Of a stretch of 39,934 nt of DNA, positions 22,759 through 32,311 are shown piece by piece. The notes below the pieces were generated by a model, which was given only the letters and a program-made list of their open reading frames with translations, made no database searches and was not told where the DNA came from. The stretch's first letter is position 1; each line of letters opens with the position of its first letter. Position numbers and translations under genes: made by a program. The DNA lies in contig CALFDL010000072.1 of assembly GCA_937950415.1 (NCBI GenBank), forward strand, positions 1 to 39,934, in the 5' to 3' direction. This stretch comes from an uncultured Collinsella sp. Its GTDB lineage: Bacteria; Actinomycetota; Coriobacteriia; Coriobacteriales; Coriobacteriaceae.

Positions 22759-24705
22759 TTAGCTACCGGAATGGCCAGCCGCCGCCTCGGCGCGCTCGGC
22801 ATTCCATGCAACGAGCGCCTCGTGGACCGCCTTGGCAACATCAGCAGGTATGCCACGAACTTCCGCGATCTCTTGCTCGCTCGCCGCGCGCAAACGCTTC
22901 ATCGAGCCAAAATGGCGCATAAGGGCACGTTTTCTGGTGGGTCCCACGCCTGGAATGTCATCGAGTACCGAAACCGTCATGGCTTTATCGCGCAATTCGC
23001 GATGGAACGTGATGGCAAAACGGTGCGATTCATCGCGCACCTGTTTGATTAGATAGAGCGACGCGGACCCGGTCGGAAGCACGACGGGAGTCTCGTCCCA
23101 AGGCACGAAAACCTCCTCATCGGCCTTTGCCAAGCCACAAACTGGTATATCGAGCCCAAGAGCCTCAAGTTGCTTGATCGCAGCGGTCAATTGCGGCTTA
23201 CCGCCATCGACAACGAGCAAATCGGGGCGCGATCCAAAGCGCTCGTCGGCCATGCGCTCGGGAGCATAGCGTCGTCCCAAAACCTCGGACATCGACACGA
23301 AGTCGTTTGCCTCGTCCAATTCGGCCTGAATTTTAAAACGACGGTACTGGCTCTTGTCGGCGCGTCCGTTGGTAAACACCACCATCGAGGCGACGGTAAA
23401 GGTTCCGTGCAGCGTCGAGATATCGAAGCACTCGATACGCATCGGCGGCGCCGGCAGCGCCAGCGCGCTTTCGAGCTCCAGGAGCGCCTGATTGGTGCGG
23501 TCGTCAGCGTACCCCGTTCGCATCATGTAGCGCATGAGGGCATGGCGCGCATTTTTGGATGCCATATCGAGCAAACGGTGCTTTTCGCCACGCTGCGGCC
23601 TATGGAGATGGCAGGAACGCTCGCGCTTGCCCGCAAGCCATTCCCCCAGCGCTTCCGCATCCTCAAGCTCGACGGAAAGGTTGACCTCAGCTGGAATATC
23701 AGCCGTCTCGTCGTAATAGCGCTTAAGAAAGCCCGACTGGAGCTCTTCCTCGTCAACATCAAGACCCTTGTCGAGAATGAACTCGCAGGTGCGAACTGTT
23801 CGGCCCTCGCGAACGACGAAGACGCAAGCGGCGGAGATGGTCTCCTCACGATAGAACCCGATGACATCGATATCGACACTGGAGGGAAAAACGACTTGCT
23901 GACGATCGTCCAGACCCCTGATGACCTCCAAACGACGTTTGACGCGTGCCGCGCGCTCAAAGTCGAGCGCCTCGGCGGCATCCGTCATCTCGGAGGTCAG
24001 CTCATCGACGACATCCTTGCGATGGCCCGACAAAAAGCGCTCGACACGCTTGACGTTCTTGGCATAGTCTGCCGGGGAAATCGCGCCGACACACGCACCC
24101 GGGCCGCGCCCGACATGGTAGTCAAAGCAGGGACGCCCGTTTTGCGCGCAAATCATATTGACGATGTCTTCCTCGCCCTTGTGGGACTCGACGATACGAC
24201 GACAACGACGCCACTCCGCACAAGAAGCCGAGCAGATCGGGATCACCTTGCGCAGCGTGTCAATGGTCTCACGCGCCGCGCGGCTATCGGTATAGGGACC
24301 AAAATAACGCGTTCCCGGCTTATGACGCTCGCGCGTGTATTTGATAGCGGGATACAGGTCGCCCTTTGTAATGGCGATAAAGGGGTAGCTCTTGTCATCC
24401 TTGAGGTCGACGTTAAAGTACGGATGGTACTGACCAATCAAATTGCGCTCGAGCACCAACGCCTCATGCTCGGTCTCCACCACGATATAGTCAAAGCTCG
24501 CCACCAGCTGCATCATCAGCGGAATCTTTTGACGCTCATCCTGCAGTGTCACGTATTGACGCATGCGGGCGCGTAGGTTTTTCGCCTTGCCCACGTAGAT
24601 GACATCGCCCTTGGCATCCTTCCAAAGGTAGCATCCGGGCTGTGTGGGAACGCGCGAAACCTGCTCGGCAAGCGTTGGAATGTTGTCGTGACCGGCCACG
24701 CGCAC
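22759..24705 (-). CDS. uvrC: UvrABC system protein C, excinuclease subunit
   Basis: Makes the two incisions in nucleotide excision repair. 648 aa: GIY-YIG nuclease domain at the N-terminus (PGCYLWKDAKGDVIYVGKAK), a Cys-containing region around residues 150-205, a UVR segment (DAAEALDFERAARVKRRLEVI), the RNase H-like half (MRIECFDIST..., LLVVDGGKPQL) and a C-terminal helix-hairpin-helix (DIPGVGPTRKRALMRHFGS). The Cys region carries an insertion of about 20 residues and has Gly where the third conserved Cys is expected (VGRGPGAC rather than IGRCxxPC). The GTG at 24705 directly follows the murJ stop, so the two genes are coupled; a GTG two codons later is possible. Confidence 0.95.
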   Translation of the reverse strand: MRVAGHDNIPTLAEQVSRVPTQPGCYLWKDAKGDVIYVGKAKNLRARMRQYVTLQDERQKIPLMMQLVASFDYIVVETEHEALVLERNLIGQYHPYFNVDLKDDKSYPFIAITKGDLYPAIKYTRERHKPGTRYFGPYTDSRAARETIDTLRKVIPICSASCAEWRRCRRIVESHKGEEDIVNMICAQNGRPCFDYHVGRGPGACVGAISPADYAKNVKRVERFLSGHRKDVVDELTSEMTDAAEALDFERAARVKRRLEVIRGLDDRQQVVFPSSVDIDVIGFYREETISAACVFVVREGRTVRTCEFILDKGLDVDEEELQSGFLKRYYDETADIPAEVNLSVELEDAEALGEWLAGKRERSCHLHRPQRGEKHRLLDMASKNARHALMRYMMRTGYADDRTNQALLELESALALPAPPMRIECFDISTLHGTFTVASMVVFTNGRADKSQYRRFKIQAELDEANDFVSMSEVLGRRYAPERMADERFGSRPDLLVVDGGKPQLTAAIKQLEALGLDIPVCGLAKADEEVFVPWDETPVVLPTGSASLYLIKQVRDESHRFAITFHRELRDKAMTVSVLDDIPGVGPTRKRALMRHFGSMKRLRAASEQEIAEVRGIPADVAKAVHEALVAWNAERAEAAAGHSGS

Positions 24706-26388
24706 CTACTTGCGACGAAGCAGCGCCGAGACCTCGGGCATCTTAAGGACGACGGCAAGGCCAAAGGTAACAGCAAGCGAGACGACACCCGCAACGCAAA
24801 CATAGCCAAGAGTAATCAGAATCGAGCCGCCAAGTGCCCCGACAAAGTGCTCAAGCGCCCACATGACGCCGGCGCCTGCGGCAGCACCCAGGCCACCGAG
24901 CAAAAGGCCAAAGAAACCGCCATGCAGGATAGATTTGACCTGAAGGCCACGCAGACGACGACGCAGCCACCACAGCGAATAGCCGACCAAGATCACGTAG
25001 TCGACAACATACGAAAGCGCGATTGCCGGCATACCGAAGCCCAGCACAACGCCAAACAGCAGAACCGATCCGGCCTGGCCGATGGCAGAATACAGGCAAT
25101 AGCGGCTATAGGGCTTCATGTCGAGCAAGGCAGAGAAGCTCTTCTGCATCAACACGACCACGCCGTAGAGCGGCAGCGAGAGTGCCAGGTAGACAAGGTA
25201 CTCGGACACCAGCGCCACGCCGGATTCATCGAACTTGCCAGCACAGTAGATCATGTTGAGCGGACGTGCGAAGACAATCAGGTACAGTGCGAACGGAATC
25301 AGGAAGAACAGCATCTGGGCGACGCCACGCGAAATGCCCGTGCGAACGCTGTCGTAATCCTTCTCCTGTGCGTCATGAGAGAGCTCGGTATAGAGCGCCG
25401 TCGAAAGCGAGGCGGCAATCAGCGCGTAGGGCAGCGTGTACCACAGGCGCGCATAGGCGATGACGGAAGGACCCGTCTCGGGCTGGACCACCAGCGCGGC
25501 AGCGTTGGTGATAGAAGTCGAGACAAACATGCACACCGTGGCGAGCAGCGTCGGGATACCGAGCGCAATCGTCTGGCGCAGCGCGGGGTCCTTAAAGTCG
25601 ATATGGATATGGGGATGCACGCCGTGCTTGCTAAGCGCGGGAATCTGACATGCCATCTGAACAAAGACACCGAGGGTCGTACCGGCCGCAATCAAGATGA
25701 TGCCGGCACGTTCGCCAAACTGTGCGGACACGGGCGCAAAACCCATAAAGCTCGCAATGACGATCACATTGTTGAGGACCGGGGCAAACGTCGACCAGAA
25801 GTAGTCGCGGTGTGCGTTGAGAACGCCCGAGAACACCGAGCCCAAACCATAAAACAGAATCTGGATGGCAAAGAAACGGAACATGAACGCAGCGGTATCC
25901 ATGCTGCCGCCGTCACCCGAAAGGAACGATTGCGTCCAGATAAAGCCCGGGGCGAACACGGTCCCCAGCAACGAAATGCCACCCAGCACCAAAAGTAGAA
26001 TGCCAAGCAGGTTGCCCACGTACTCGTTCGAGGCCTCGCGACCCTGCTCACGCCTCACGCCCATGTACACGGGCAAAAACGCCGTCACGAGCATGCCGCC
26101 CATCACGAGTTCGTAGAGCATATTGGGCAGGTTGTTGGCGACCTGATAGGAGGACGAGAGTAGCGACATGCCGATAGCGGCCGCCATTGCCCACGTGCGG
26201 ATAAAACCGGTGACGCGAGACACGATGGTCAGGATGGTCATAAGCCCGGCGGAACGACCAACCGTGGAGTAGTCCGACGAGCCCATGTCGTCAGTGTCAT
26301 CTCGCGACGAAGGAGCTTCGGACGAGGGCGTCTGAGGCGCAGATTCTCTTGCAAAATGAGCTCCGCGCTTCAATTCTTCCTGCGGCAT
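24706..26388 (-). CDS. murJ: Lipid II flippase MurJ (MviN family)
   Basis: Polytopic membrane protein of the MOP superfamily that moves lipid II across the membrane for peptidoglycan synthesis. 560 aa, with a polar N-terminal tail of about 45 residues (rich in Ser, Asp and Glu) before the first of about 14 hydrophobic segments. The conserved GRSAGLMTILTIVSRVTGFIR, YQVANNLPNMLYELVMGGML and VLNAHRDYFWSTFAPVLNN blocks are present. It starts three bases after the YbaK-type gene stop and ends next to uvrC, so the three form a unit. Confidence 0.95.
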   Translation of the reverse strand: MPQEELKRGAHFARESAPQTPSSEAPSSRDDTDDMGSSDYSTVGRSAGLMTILTIVSRVTGFIRTWAMAAAIGMSLLSSSYQVANNLPNMLYELVMGGMLVTAFLPVYMGVRREQGREASNEYVGNLLGILLLVLGGISLLGTVFAPGFIWTQSFLSGDGGSMDTAAFMFRFFAIQILFYGLGSVFSGVLNAHRDYFWSTFAPVLNNVIVIASFMGFAPVSAQFGERAGIILIAAGTTLGVFVQMACQIPALSKHGVHPHIHIDFKDPALRQTIALGIPTLLATVCMFVSTSITNAAALVVQPETGPSVIAYARLWYTLPYALIAASLSTALYTELSHDAQEKDYDSVRTGISRGVAQMLFFLIPFALYLIVFARPLNMIYCAGKFDESGVALVSEYLVYLALSLPLYGVVVLMQKSFSALLDMKPYSRYCLYSAIGQAGSVLLFGVVLGFGMPAIALSYVVDYVILVGYSLWWLRRRLRGLQVKSILHGGFFGLLLGGLGAAAGAGVMWALEHFVGALGGSILITLGYVCVAGVVSLAVTFGLAVVLKMPEVSALLRRK

Positions 26389-26391
26389 CGC

Positions 26392-26892
26392 TCAGTCCTC
26401 TCTCGTAATCGCGGCAACCGTCGCCCCGCAAAATGCAATTAAATCATCGGGTGCAAGCTCGAGCTGATAACCGCGCTTGCCTCCCGAAATAAAAATGGTA
26501 TCCCAAAGGACACATGTCTCATCAATGAGCGTCCGGTAGCGTTTTTTCATACCGACCGGGCTGCAGCCGCCGCGAACGTAGCCAGTCGCCGCAAGCAAAT
26601 CCTTCACATGCATCATGGCCAAGGACTTCTCCCCCGCGGCACGCGCGGCGGACTTTAGATCGAGCTCGTCGGCAACAGGGATGCAGCACACGACATAGTC
26701 GTTGGACGGTGTCACGCAGACCAAAGTCTTAAATCCTTGACCGGGCTCCTCGCCAAGCTGCTCCGAAATCGCGACCCCCAGGCCCACCGACTCATCACCA
26801 TCGTCTTCGTACGTATGTAGAACATAGGAAATGCCGGCGCTTTCCAGCTCGCGCATCGCATTGGTTTTTGGCGTCTTTACAGCCTTTGCCAT
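26392..26892 (-). CDS. YbaK/EbsC-type Cys-tRNA(Pro) deacylase
   Basis: 166-aa editing protein of the YbaK family, which hydrolyses mischarged Cys-tRNA(Pro). FKTLVC carries the conserved Lys, KDLLAATGYVRGGCSPVGMKKRYRTLID is the family GGxSP region, and ISGGKRGYQLELAPDDL closes the fold. The ATG at 26892 (MAKAVKTPKTNAM) has AAAGGA upstream; the frame is open 32 codons further without a binding site. A possible -10 element TATACT lies at 26930-26935 on the minus strand, so this gene may begin the ybaK-murJ-uvrC unit. Confidence 0.92.
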   Translation of the reverse strand: MAKAVKTPKTNAMRELESAGISYVLHTYEDDGDESVGLGVAISEQLGEEPGQGFKTLVCVTPSNDYVVCCIPVADELDLKSAARAAGEKSLAMMHVKDLLAATGYVRGGCSPVGMKKRYRTLIDETCVLWDTIFISGGKRGYQLELAPDDLIAFCGATVAAITRED

Positions 26893-26973
26893 GACATATC
26901 CTTTCCCTCGCATTCGGACGCAAAGATTAAGTATATGTCCAATTCGGCTGCATACGTCACTTCGGCACAGCAA

Positions 26974-27004
26974 GCGCCATCGAATCACAAGGAGTCGATG
27001 GCGC
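26974..27004 (-). terminator. Hairpin after uvrA, probable weak terminator
   Basis: Perfect 10-bp stem GCGCCATCGA (26974-26983) and TCGATGGCGC (26995-27004) with an 11-nt loop, 20 bases after the uvrA stop. The minus strand continues TTGCTGTG, so the T run is poor; partial read-through into the ybaK unit is likely. Confidence 0.55.
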
Positions 27005-27024
27005 CCATAAACTGAATCGCCTAT

Positions 27025-29904
27025 TTATTGAGCATCAAGTTGAGCCTGACGCTCCCGGTCACGCCTGAGCAACGGCGCCAAAAACTTGCCCGTATAACTC
27101 TGCGGACAGTCCGCAACCTGCTCCGGTGTGCCCGAAACCACGACGGTTCCGCCGCCGTTACCGCCCTCGGGACCCATATCGATCAGGCGGTCGGCAACCT
27201 TGATGACATCAAGGTTGTGCTCAATCACCAGCACCGTGTTGCCCGCATCGACCAAGCGCTGCAGCACATCGAGCAGCTGGCGGACGTCCTCAAAATGAAG
27301 GCCGGTCGTCGGCTCGTCCAAAATATAGAACGTCTTGCCCGTCTGGCGTCGATGAAGCTCCTTGGCGAGCTTCACACGCTGCGCCTCGCCGCCCGAGAGC
27401 GTCGTGGCGGGCTGGCCCAGGCTCACGTAGCCTAAGCCTACATCGTACAGCGTCTGGAGCTTGCGCTTAATCTGCGGGATATTCCCAAAGAAGGCCAGCG
27501 CCTCGGTGACGCTCATGTCGAGCACGTCCGAGATGGTCTTGCCACGGTAGGTGACCTCGAGTGTCTCGCGGTTGTAGCGTTTACCGCCGCAAACTTCGCA
27601 GGGAACGTAGATATCGGGAAGGAAGTGCATCTCGATCTTGATCTGCCCGTCGCCCTTGCACGCCTCACAACGCCCGCCACTCACATTAAAGGAGAAACGA
27701 CCCGGCGAGTAGCCGCGCGCCTTCGACTCCGGCGTACTCGCAAACAGCGCGCGAAGATCATCCCACAGGCCGATATAGGTAGCAGGGTTGGAACGCGGCG
27801 TGCGGCCAATCGGCGACTGGTCGATATCGATAACCTTATCGATACACTCGATGCCCTCGATTTTCTTATACGGACCCACGGGGCGCGTCGAGCGGTGAAT
27901 GGCATTCGTAAGGGCAGGCGCAATGGTGTCGGTAACCAGGGAGCTCTTGCCCGATCCCGACACGCCGGTAACAACCGTAAGCGTACCAAACTCGATCTTG
28001 GCGGTAACGTTTTTGAGGTTGTTGGCTCGAGCGCCCGTAATTTTAAGGCAGCCGCGACCGGGCTTGCGCCGTTCATCAGGCACCCGGATCATTCGTTTGC
28101 CGGTCAGATAAGCGCCCGTCATCGACTCAGGACACGCCATGATATCGGCAGGCGTTCCCGCCGCGACTACGTGCCCGCCGTTGACACCGGCGCCGGGCCC
28201 CATGTCGATCACGTAGTCGGCGGCACGGATTGTATCCTCGTCGTGTTCGACGACGATAACGGTATTGCCGATATCGCGCAGGCGCTCGAGCGTCTTAATC
28301 AGGCGCTCGTTGTCACGCTGATGAAGACCGATCGAGGGCTCGTCCAGAATATAGAGCACGCCCATGAGACCCGCGCCGATCTGCGTTGCCAAGCGAATAC
28401 GCTGTGCCTCGCCACCGGAAAGCGTCGCCGAGGCACGATCGAGCGTCAGATAGTCGAGTCCAACATCGACCAGAAAACGCAAGCGCTCCAGGATTTCCTT
28501 GACGATACGGCCGCCGATAAACTGTTGGCGCTCGGTGAGTTCCAGGCCCTCAAAAAACTCGAGCGATTCACGGCACGACAGGCAACAAACCTCGTAAATG
28601 GACTTGCCGCCCACGGTGACGGCGAGCATCTCGGAGCGCAAACGAGCGCCGTGGCAGGTCGAGCACGGCTCCTCGCGAATGTACTTCTCCAGGCGCGCCT
28701 TGGTGTTCTCGTTCGTCGTCTCGGTATAGCGTTCGTACAGGATGTTGCGAACGCCCGAAAACTTGGTATCCCACTGGCTGCGACGTCCGTCGAGCTTTTG
28801 GTAGTCGACCGAGATCTTCGTATCGCCCAGGCCATCCAAGAATGCACGACGCACGCGAGGGGGCAAGTCCTCCCACGGCGTATCGGCGCTCACCTTAAAG
28901 TGTTTGCAGACCGCAGCAAAAATCTGCGGATAGTAGTTCGAATTGCCAAACAGGCTACCAAAGACTCCGTCGACAATGGACTTCGAGGGGTCCTCGATCA
29001 GCGCCTCGGCATCAACGGTTTTCTTAAAGCCCAGGCCGTCGCACTCAGGACATGCGCCATAGGGAGCGTTAAACGAAAAATCACGCGGCTGAAGATCGTC
29101 AATGGAGTGTCCATGCTCCGGGCACGCCAAGGCCAACGAATACTCCAGCAGCTCGCCCTCGGTCCCCTCGGGAGCATCACGATCGGGCAGCATGTACACG
29201 TTTACATTGCCGTGAGCCAGCGCGGTCGCCTGCTCAACAGACTCGGCGATACGGCCCAGAGAATTCTCACGGATCACGATGCGATCGACCACGACCTCGA
29301 TATCGTGCTTGAATTTCTTATCCAAATCGATCGGATCGTCGAGCGAGCGCACTTCACCGTCGACACGCACGCGGCTAAAGCCCTCGGCGCGAAGGTCCTC
29401 AAACAGTTTGGTGTACTCGCCTTTTCGCCCGCGCACCACCGGTGCCAGCACAAACGCGCGGCGGCCCTCCCCCGCCGCCAAGACCTTGTCGGCAACCTGG
29501 TCGGTCGTCTGGCGCTCAATGACGCGGCCGCATTCGGGACAGTGCGGGGTGCCCACACGGGCGAACAGCAGGCGCAGATAGTCATAAATCTCGGTTACGG
29601 TGCCAACCGTCGAGCGAGGGTTTTTAGACGTCGTCTTTTGGTCGATCGACACCGCCGGCGAAAGGCCGTCGATTGAATCCAAGTCGGGTTTGTCCATCTG
29701 GCCCAAGAACTGGCGCGCATAGCTCGAAAGACTCTCGACGTATCGACGCTGGCCCTCGGCATAGATAGTGTCAAATGCCAGCGAACTCTTGCCCGAGCCA
29801 GAAAGACCGGTAATGACCACGAGTTGGTCACGCGGAATGGAAACATCGATATCACGGAGGTTGTGCTCACGAGCGCCGCGAATAACGATAGAAGAATCAG
29901 ACAT
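27025..29904 (-). CDS. uvrA: UvrABC system protein A, excinuclease subunit
   Basis: Damage-recognition ATPase of nucleotide excision repair. 959 aa with two ABC modules: Walker A GLSGSGKSSLAFDT near residue 30 and GVSGSGKSSL near 650, signatures LSGGEAQRIRLA and LSGGEAQRVKLA, and Walker B YILDEPSIGLHQRD and YILDEPTTGLHFED. The second zinc module (CEACKGDG...CEVCGGKRYN) is complete; the first has C-P-E-H instead of CxxC, a change I recall from actinobacterial UvrA. The ATG at 29904 has AAGGAG upstream. A LexA-like box lies 62 bases before the start. Confidence 0.97.
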   Translation of the reverse strand: MSDSSIVIRGAREHNLRDIDVSIPRDQLVVITGLSGSGKSSLAFDTIYAEGQRRYVESLSSYARQFLGQMDKPDLDSIDGLSPAVSIDQKTTSKNPRSTVGTVTEIYDYLRLLFARVGTPHCPECGRVIERQTTDQVADKVLAAGEGRRAFVLAPVVRGRKGEYTKLFEDLRAEGFSRVRVDGEVRSLDDPIDLDKKFKHDIEVVVDRIVIRENSLGRIAESVEQATALAHGNVNVYMLPDRDAPEGTEGELLEYSLALACPEHGHSIDDLQPRDFSFNAPYGACPECDGLGFKKTVDAEALIEDPSKSIVDGVFGSLFGNSNYYPQIFAAVCKHFKVSADTPWEDLPPRVRRAFLDGLGDTKISVDYQKLDGRRSQWDTKFSGVRNILYERYTETTNENTKARLEKYIREEPCSTCHGARLRSEMLAVTVGGKSIYEVCCLSCRESLEFFEGLELTERQQFIGGRIVKEILERLRFLVDVGLDYLTLDRASATLSGGEAQRIRLATQIGAGLMGVLYILDEPSIGLHQRDNERLIKTLERLRDIGNTVIVVEHDEDTIRAADYVIDMGPGAGVNGGHVVAAGTPADIMACPESMTGAYLTGKRMIRVPDERRKPGRGCLKITGARANNLKNVTAKIEFGTLTVVTGVSGSGKSSLVTDTIAPALTNAIHRSTRPVGPYKKIEGIECIDKVIDIDQSPIGRTPRSNPATYIGLWDDLRALFASTPESKARGYSPGRFSFNVSGGRCEACKGDGQIKIEMHFLPDIYVPCEVCGGKRYNRETLEVTYRGKTISDVLDMSVTEALAFFGNIPQIKRKLQTLYDVGLGYVSLGQPATTLSGGEAQRVKLAKELHRRQTGKTFYILDEPTTGLHFEDVRQLLDVLQRLVDAGNTVLVIEHNLDVIKVADRLIDMGPEGGNGGGTVVVSGTPEQVADCPQSYTGKFLAPLLRRDRERQAQLDAQ

Positions 29905-29965
29905 GGAAGCTCCTTGCCTCCTATTGCATCGAATCATACTGTCGATGAGTTTAGCGCACTCGACG

Positions 29966-29979
29966 CGCACAGATGTTCG
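29966..29979 (-). promoter_or_regulatory. Putative LexA (SOS) box upstream of uvrA
   Basis: Minus strand CGAACATCTGTGCG matches the Gram-positive/actinobacterial LexA consensus CGAAC-N4-GTTYG at most positions, with one mismatch in the second half-site (GTG for GTT). It lies 62 bases before the uvrA start, where an SOS-regulated promoter would be expected. Confidence 0.5.
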
Positions 29980-30047
29980 TAATACAAGATTCGCAGACCT
30001 TTAGCTTTGCGTATCGGGTGCTTTGTTTCTCGAAATGCCGTGGAAAG

Positions 30048-30085
30048 GTTACAGTAATCTACTACTGAACTTAATTTGCTGTAAC
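30048..30085 (+). promoter_or_regulatory. Inverted repeat in the leader of the LTA-synthase-like gene
   Basis: GTTACAG (30048-30054) and CTGTAAC (30079-30085) are exact reverse complements 24 bases apart, the second ending 12 bases before the ATG and next to the AGAGG ribosome binding site. It could be an operator or a helix that masks the ribosome binding site. No clear promoter was recognised in the 193-bp divergent spacer. Confidence 0.4.
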
Positions 30086-30097
30086 AGAGGAACGTCC

Positions 30098-32251
30098 ATG
30101 ACCGAAGATATCCCCCTTGAAATCACTTCGAGCGACATGGCCAATCTGCCCATATTCATCGCCGTCCTTATCGTGGCCACCGTCGTCGTGCGCGTGTATT
30201 TTTCAATCAAACACAATGAAAAGCCGCCCATTGCCCGCGTCTTTTGGTGCGCGACGCTCCTCATCCCGCTCGGCGTGGTAGCTGCATGGATTACGAATCA
30301 ATTGCTCGTAAATGAGGACAGTTCCCTATGGGTCCTTTCTTATTCGGCGCTCGGTGCTGCCGCCGTCATACTTCTTGTCGAGCCCTTGGTTTCGGGACTT
30401 ATCGACCAAACCGATCTTGCGACGGGAACGGTTGCCTGTATTTGCCGTGACATCCTTGTCATCGCCGCTGTTTCAGCGCTCTCGTTCGTTTCACTCGAAA
30501 TTGCCTGCAACGAAACGTTCTATCGCATTCCCGCCAACTCATTCGGGTTTTCCGTCGGGCTGCTCGCGACGGTTCTGCTCTCCCTTTATTTGCTGGGACA
30601 GCGTCATGGAGGCGTCATGGCCCTCGTGCCCGTCGTCTGTTGCGTCCTTGGCATTGCCGAGCACTTCGTCATAACGTTTAAAGGCGAAGCCATCCTGCCA
30701 AGCGATATCTTGGCCCTTGGCACCGCAATGGAAGTGAGCGAGGGATACGAGTTTACCTTTACCGCCGGAATCGTAACCTCTCTCGCCCTGCTGGAGATTT
30801 CCCTGGGGCTTCTTTCGCTTATCCGACCGCGAAAGCTCCGTACGCCCACCCATGTCTTCCCCGCAATCGCCGCTAACCTCTGCGCTTTTCTGCTAGTGAC
30901 CGTTGTGGGGCTCTCGGGCTTTTCCAGCATCGACTTGGAGCAGGCGCTGGATTTTGGATTTGACCGTTGGCAGCCCATCACCACGTATGCATCTCAGGGT
31001 TTTATCACTTCGTTCACCGAAATGGTCAACGAGTTGCCTATTGAGAGGCCCGAAGACTATACGCCCGATGAGGCGCAGAGCATCGAGCAGGAGCTCGCCG
31101 CCACCTACGACAGCACGTATGGCTCGAGCGAGCAGCGCGCGGCAGCCGTTGCCCAGTTCAATGAAATCAAGCCGACGATTGTTGCCGTCATGAACGAGAG
31201 TTTTAGCGACCTTTCGTGCTTTGAGCAGCTCCAGGCGGCCGGGTACACCGGCCCCGCATTCTACAACTCGCTTCCCGACACACTTGTTCGCGGCACCATA
31301 CTCGCTTCGGTCGCCGGTGGCGGAACGGCGAACTCCGAATTCGAATTTTTGACCGGAGCGACAACGGCCTTTGTCGGATTAGGCAAAATCCCCTATCAGC
31401 TATATCAGATGAATGGTGTCAACAGCCTGGCAAAGGACCTTAAGGAGCTTGGGTATACCGCTACCGCTATGCACCCGCAAAACCCCGTCAACTACCATCG
31501 AGATAAAATCTATCAGCAGCTGGGCTTTGGAGACTTTCTTTCAATCGGCGATTTCGAAGGTGCGCCCTGTTACCATGCCGGCGTATGCGACTACGCCACC
31601 TACGACAAGATACTCGACCTGCTTAGAACCGACGAAGCCCCGCAGTTCATCTTTGACGTCACGATGCAAAATCACGGCGGCTACGACTATGGCACCGTTC
31701 CCGCCGAGGAGCTGACAAACTATTGGGTCGAGGGAGCCAGCGAGGGTGCCAATAGCGCGCTCAACACCTATCTTACCTGCATCAACGCATCCGACCGGGA
31801 CCTCGAGTACTTTATCAACGAGCTCCGCAATATCGGCAGACCGGTTGTCCTTGTCTTTTTTGGCGACCATCAGCCGAGCGCCGCAACGACTCTCAACGAC
31901 GAGCTGTACCCTCAGGAAGATACGGCAAGCCACGCTTTCCGTATCTATCAGTCGACATATTTCGTCTGGGCTAACTATGAAATCGCCGGCAATACCGAGC
32001 TCAACGTCTACGACACCGTCGGGGCAAACGAGATTGCAGCCATTACCCTTAATAAGATCGGCGCCCCGCTCACCGACTATCAAAAGGCTCTGCTTGCAAC
32101 AAGGTCAGATGTGCCCACCATCAATGTCGCCGGCTACCTTGGTGCCGACGGGCTGCGCTACGACTTGGAATCTGAAGACAGCCCATACGCCTCGACGATC
32201 GACAAGCTGCAGCGCATGCAATACCTCGAGTTCGCTAGCAAAGTTCAGTAA
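30098..32251 (+). CDS. LTA synthase-like membrane sulfatase (phosphoglycerol transferase family)
   Basis: 717 aa. About six hydrophobic segments (residues 15-275) are followed by an extracellular alkaline-phosphatase-superfamily domain (355-690). Metal-site and catalytic motifs match LtaS: VAVMNESFSD with Glu367, SEFEFLTGATT with the presumed nucleophile Thr419, TMQNHGGYD, and FFGDHQPS. The AILPSDILAL segment (198-207) before the domain also occurs in this family. It would transfer glycerol-phosphate (or a similar group) onto a membrane glycolipid or polysaccharide; the acceptor is unknown. The ATG at 30098 has AGAGG upstream and was preferred over an upstream ATG at 30023. Divergent from uvrA. 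Confidence 0.88.
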   Translation: MTEDIPLEITSSDMANLPIFIAVLIVATVVVRVYFSIKHNEKPPIARVFWCATLLIPLGVVAAWITNQLLVNEDSSLWVLSYSALGAAAVILLVEPLVSGLIDQTDLATGTVACICRDILVIAAVSALSFVSLEIACNETFYRIPANSFGFSVGLLATVLLSLYLLGQRHGGVMALVPVVCCVLGIAEHFVITFKGEAILPSDILALGTAMEVSEGYEFTFTAGIVTSLALLEISLGLLSLIRPRKLRTPTHVFPAIAANLCAFLLVTVVGLSGFSSIDLEQALDFGFDRWQPITTYASQGFITSFTEMVNELPIERPEDYTPDEAQSIEQELAATYDSTYGSSEQRAAAVAQFNEIKPTIVAVMNESFSDLSCFEQLQAAGYTGPAFYNSLPDTLVRGTILASVAGGGTANSEFEFLTGATTAFVGLGKIPYQLYQMNGVNSLAKDLKELGYTATAMHPQNPVNYHRDKIYQQLGFGDFLSIGDFEGAPCYHAGVCDYATYDKILDLLRTDEAPQFIFDVTMQNHGGYDYGTVPAEELTNYWVEGASEGANSALNTYLTCINASDRDLEYFINELRNIGRPVVLVFFGDHQPSAATTLNDELYPQEDTASHAFRIYQSTYFVWANYEIAGNTELNVYDTVGANEIAAITLNKIGAPLTDYQKALLATRSDVPTINVAGYLGADGLRYDLESEDSPYASTIDKLQRMQYLEFASKVQ

Positions 32252-32311
32252 GCCCGCCCATTCGCTTGGACCCATCGTATTGCAAGCACGCTCGGCCCAA
32301 ATGCATCGCAA

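Noticed and set aside
22608..22856. 82-codon minus-strand frame at the uvrC 3' end
   Set aside because: It overlaps the uvrC C-terminus in another frame and lacks a start signal. The control-region repeats are a better explanation for this stretch.
28980..29110. Missing CxxC in the first zinc module of UvrA (C-P-E-H)
   Set aside because: Loss of the first zinc module is familiar from actinobacterial UvrA proteins; not treated as novel.
27625..29676. Plus-strand frame of 683 codons
   Set aside because: Antisense to uvrA; no motif and no ribosome binding site.
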